Below, piece after piece: positions 61,076 through 64,000 of a stretch of DNA of 64,000 bases. Source of the DNA: Ampullaceana balthica (Eukaryota > Mollusca > Gastropoda > Lymnaeidae). Under the pieces are notes generated by a model. It saw nothing but the letters and a program-made list of their open reading frames with translations. It was not told the origin of the DNA and searched no databases. The stretch is from positions 778,566 through 842,565 of the forward strand of contig CALYLW010000013.1 of NCBI GenBank assembly GCA_944989445.1, read 5' to 3'. A program made the position numbers and the translations under genes. Within the stretch, counting starts at the first letter, position 1, and every line of letters starts with the position of its first letter.

Positions 61076-61929
61076 TAGTTTGATTTGTTGATATTCTATT
61101 TTACACGCTTTTATTTAAGTGTAGCCGTGTGTGGGCTTCTAATATACAGCATGTCACAGTCACCAACAAGATGGAGAATTATATTTATCAAGGTTTATTT
61201 GTCTTTCTCATTTTACAACCAAACACTTTTCACGTTAGAACCGGAACAACCACAAACGCACCCACACGTCACCCAGTCACTTCTCTCCAGTGCATCTCGG
61301 TGCGGTGTACATGGTGCGGCGCTATGTGGGCACTATGTCGGTCTGCACATTGTGTACACTATTACATTACATACCAGGGGCAGTGTGTCACTGACCCACC
61401 GGCGTGTCCTGCAGTAAACCTACTCTAGCAGCATGCTACAGTTTCCCCAGGCCCCTGAATGCCAGCGCCCTCGCTGGTCAATACATTAAAAAAACGGCAT
61501 ATATAATGATAAATTTGGATTGAACTCTAATTTAAAAAAAACAAAAAAACAAAAAAAACACAGCAGGTCTGAGTAATAAGCCCGTTGCTGAAAAGGACGA
61601 AAAATTAACTGCGTGCCCAACAATGCATGAAGGATTTGGACAAATAACAACAACAACAACAACAAGCCATTAAAGACTATACGTAAATCACTGTCATATT
61701 TTAGCATAACTGTCGTAGGTTATCCGAATATGAGCATTGAGCATGTCTACCAAATAATAGCAATACAAAAATATCTAACAGTTAGAACTTAGATACACAA
61801 CTGAGATTTGTATAAAATCATAGGTAGATGTACTCTATACTATATGTTATGACAATTATATAACATTTCTAACATATTACGTACATATAAAAATGGAAAT
61901 CAAATTTCAATGTCAATGTTATGATGCCG

Positions 61930-64000
61930 TTAGGGTGTCATCACGTCATTGTTCATGGGGTACCTCCAAGTGTCCGTTATCATCTGCCCCATGTGTGATC
62001 TGCGCGGCTTAATTGGAGGAGATTGTCTCACCTCTCGTTGGCAGTCATTAACATAGCCGAGGTCTTCTATGGGCTCATTGCACTCAGGCTTGTTGATGAA
62101 CTTATGCGTGGGCGTGTGCTTGGGCGCGTGGTCATGGTGTGTTGTAGTCACACCAGGTTGACCTTTGTATCCGCGACCCAAGTCATTCCTGTCTTGACCG
62201 CGTTCGGTCGTGACAGGCTGTTTTAACACCGTGGTAGCTGGTGTAAAGCTGTTGGTGTTTTTATCTGGAGTCGAGGGATTCTTCCTAGGTCGGTATCCCT
62301 GGCTTCTAGGTCGACTAGGGCCTATGTGGGACTCACTGGTTATCTCTTTACGGTCGACAGCTGGCGGCGCAGGCGCATGCTTTGCCCAGCAGCCCTCCGC
62401 CGTAGGGAATCGCCGCTGAAGGCAATCTGTCCGCTGGGTTGTCTTGTTGCGTAGTTGGATCTCTTGTGTTTGAGATCCACTGCTAAATCCCCACCGAGTC
62501 AAATGGTTACGGCGCTTGTTTGGCCGTTCTTTGATCTCGCCGCGGCAGGCCGTATCACAGTGCATATTCTCACTGGGCCTCGGTGTATGAGGTGACCTGC
62601 TGCGCCTCACACGATGTGGCTTCCATGTTGGTTGCTGCCAGTTATGTGTGTTGAGTCTGGTTGTCAGGTCCCTGCCATCTGTGCGTGGTGCATTCTTATT
62701 CTTAGGCGTAGTTTTAACATCACTACGGGGAAGAGGAGCGGTGGATACCAAAAGCTGTGGTACATGGTTGGCATGGGGTAGCCAACGTTTCAGTATATTC
62801 ATACCGATCAGCGCTGGCGCCTCTTTCTTCCGCACATGCGGTGGTTGGCTTATTAGTGTTGGTACGACGAGGAAGGGGACGTCACTCAAATGTTGCCCGA
62901 ACACTTGCACGTCGAGAGTTGTCACCCCCAGGTATGGCACCTCAACTCCATTGACGGCTTGTAAAGTGACAAGGCCTGTGTCAAGGGTGAGATGGCCAAC
63001 ATGTTGCGATAGCCAGGATTCTGTAATGGTGCTTACCTCGCTACCAGTGTCGATCAGCGCGGCAACCTGGTGATCATTTATGGCTACATCAAGACTTGGG
63101 CTGGCACCAGTCATTCCCATCGACTTCACTGTAATGCGTCGGTTAACAGCTGTGTGTGAAGGATAAGATCGTCCGGACGACGGTTGCAGTCGAGGCAATT
63201 CTTGGTCTGACTGATGCTGACGTGTCGAATGCCTATTGGTGTGTGAGACGTAGCGGTGTTTCGCTAGGCAGTCGTCTTCGGAGTGTCCCTTCCGATTACA
63301 CCATAGGCAGTGTTTGGACCGGTGCGGATGTTGCTGTTGGCCCAGATTAGGCTGTCTGGGTGCTGGTGGACAGTGGACATCGTTAGCGTCCATGTCCCCT
63401 CGGTGCTGGTGCACTGACTGGTGGAGCCTATCTTCCACAGCTGCTACCTGTTGGTCTATGTGGGCCATTAGGTGTTGCGTCAACTGTGTCCAGTCAGGGA
63501 GAGATGCTGCCGAGAGCTGTGCAGTGGCGGTGACATCAGAGAAGTCTTCTCTCATCCACCGTTGGGCTTCTTTTACGACGTCTTCAAAGATGCAGCCAGT
63601 GTTTCGCCTGACGTAAGTTTTTACGTCACGTCGAAGGGCTACCGGCTGTAGGCCTTGTACAAATACATCCCGCAGTGTGTCATCTGCAAGGATGCCTGTT
63701 CGTGCTTTGTTGGCTAAGGCAAAGAGACTACGCATATTGAACGCAAAGTCCTCTACCGTCTCACCTAAGCCCTGCTGTCGTTTGTAGAAAGCAGAGGCCA
63801 GGGTGATGCCATCACGTTGATCTCCCCAGTTCGTCACTATAATATGCAACAGTTTGTCTGGGGTGTTGATCTCTGACGGCGACCGATCTAGGACGTCCTG
63901 TCGAGCACGCCCCTCCAGGGCGCCCAGGATCCATGTGACCGCTGAGGCTGGGGGCACCGGCTGTAACTGTAGTAACAGTCGCACTTCTTTGATGAAATGT
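61930..64000 (-). CDS. LTR retrotransposon (Ty3/Gypsy type) Gag-protease, partial
   Basis: The frame runs off the right edge; translation remains open from 64000 inward (HFIKEVRLLLQLQP start of the visible part), so the start codon is outside. Counting from 63984, residues about 1-160 look like a retrotransposon Gag capsid domain (FYKRQQGLGETVEDFAF, LRDVFVQGLQP). A CCHC zinc knuckle C-x2-C-x4-H-x4-C lies at 226-239. A retropepsin-like aspartic protease follows with DTGSEVS at 312-318 and the second strand ALIGMNIL at 391-398. The last 280 residues are basic and low in complexity. No reverse transcriptase, RNase H or integrase follows before or after the stop, so the pol part is missing or displaced. 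Confidence 0.85.
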   Translation of the reverse strand, partial: HFIKEVRLLLQLQPVPPASAVTWILGALEGRARQDVLDRSPSEINTPDKLLHIIVTNWGDQRDGITLASAFYKRQQGLGETVEDFAFNMRSLFALANKARTGILADDTLRDVFVQGLQPVALRRDVKTYVRRNTGCIFEDVVKEAQRWMREDFSDVTATAQLSAASLPDWTQLTQHLMAHIDQQVAAVEDRLHQSVHQHRGDMDANDVHCPPAPRQPNLGQQQHPHRSKHCLWCNRKGHSEDDCLAKHRYVSHTNRHSTRQHQSDQELPRLQPSSGRSYPSHTAVNRRITVKSMGMTGASPSLDVAINDHQVAALIDTGSEVSTITESWLSQHVGHLTLDTGLVTLQAVNGVEVPYLGVTTLDVQVFGQHLSDVPFLVVPTLISQPPHVRKKEAPALIGMNILKRWLPHANHVPQLLVSTAPLPRSDVKTTPKNKNAPRTDGRDLTTRLNTHNWQQPTWKPHRVRRSRSPHTPRPSENMHCDTACRGEIKERPNKRRNHLTRWGFSSGSQTQEIQLRNKTTQRTDCLQRRFPTAEGCWAKHAPAPPAVDRKEITSESHIGPSRPRSQGYRPRKNPSTPDKNTNSFTPATTVLKQPVTTERGQDRNDLGRGYKGQPGVTTTHHDHAPKHTPTHKFINKPECNEPIEDLGYVNDCQREVRQSPPIKPRRSHMGQMITDTWRYPMNNDVMTP

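Larger units (their letters stand above)
58480..61929. other. no gene supported between G6 and the retrotransposon
   Basis: Non-coding or unrecognised. A minus-strand ATG in good context (GGCAAGATGGCCGACC, near 59700) heads a 57-codon frame without a known domain. An X-box-like GTTGCCATGGTGAC lies at 60563-60576. A compound array (TAGTATGTAAAGGTTTCT units) fills 60720-61075. The stretch downstream of the gag-protease frame (61430-61929) does not encode reverse transcriptase. Confidence 0.45.

Noticed and set aside
61085..61428. Overlapping plus-strand frames of about 100-110 codons
   Set aside because: No recognisable domain and mutually overlapping frames; no support for either.

Overview
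The window is nuclear DNA of an animal. A mollusc, probably a gastropod, fits best: introns have GT-AG ends, a piece of animal 28S rDNA is present, transposons are common, minisatellites are very abundant, and there are lineage-style C-type-lectin/EGF membrane proteins. The species cannot be named from sequence alone.

The backbone is a tandem array of six related genes, all on the minus strand (G1 5767-8202, G2 11322-14699, G3 18150-21055, G4 30165-34958, G5 45339-50089, G6 55540-57533). Each has the same inferred two-exon plan. A 37-67 nt first exon encodes only a signal peptide and ends after the first base of a codon (phase 1). One uninterrupted second exon of about 1.5-2.6 kb encodes a C-type-lectin-like domain (CTLD), 5-15 EGF-like (mostly calcium-binding) repeats, a C-P-C-x-C cluster, an S-[AV]-[EA]-D-x-R juxtamembrane motif and one C-terminal membrane helix with almost no cytoplasmic tail. 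The first exons were found by joining GTAAGT/GTACGT donors to phase-compatible acceptors. They predict type I surface receptors laid out like thrombomodulin/CD93 but not clearly orthologous to them.

G1-G5 share a nearly identical membrane-proximal EGF block, while their CTLDs differ, including at the position of the EPN/QPD sugar-binding triplet. This is the pattern expected of a recognition-receptor family whose stalk is homogenised by gene conversion or unequal crossing-over. G2 carries one in-frame TAG in a freshly duplicated EGF unit, and its C-terminal tail runs into a 28S rDNA fragment. G4 and G1 each have an EGF with an internal deletion. G5 has chimeric EGFs. G4 and G5 lie in a segmental duplication (about 28.66-38.1 kb and 44.56-55.54 kb). 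G6 is the most divergent member.

Between and inside the genes are about 20 minisatellite arrays (12 to 85 bp units), several over 1 kb. Mobile DNA includes: a 3.46-kb hAT transposon with 8-bp target duplication at 22974-26429, with nested insertions, one of them a 493-bp element with a 14-bp target duplication; a BED-finger/hAT remnant in G4 intron 1; a MITE-like family with at least six copies; two LINE 3' ends (71-430 and 43010-43850); and at the right edge a Ty3/Gypsy-type gag-protease reading frame running out of the window. Regions 0.4-2.7 kb, 8.2-10.2 kb, 26.4-28.4 kb and 58.5-61.9 kb hold no gene I can support.
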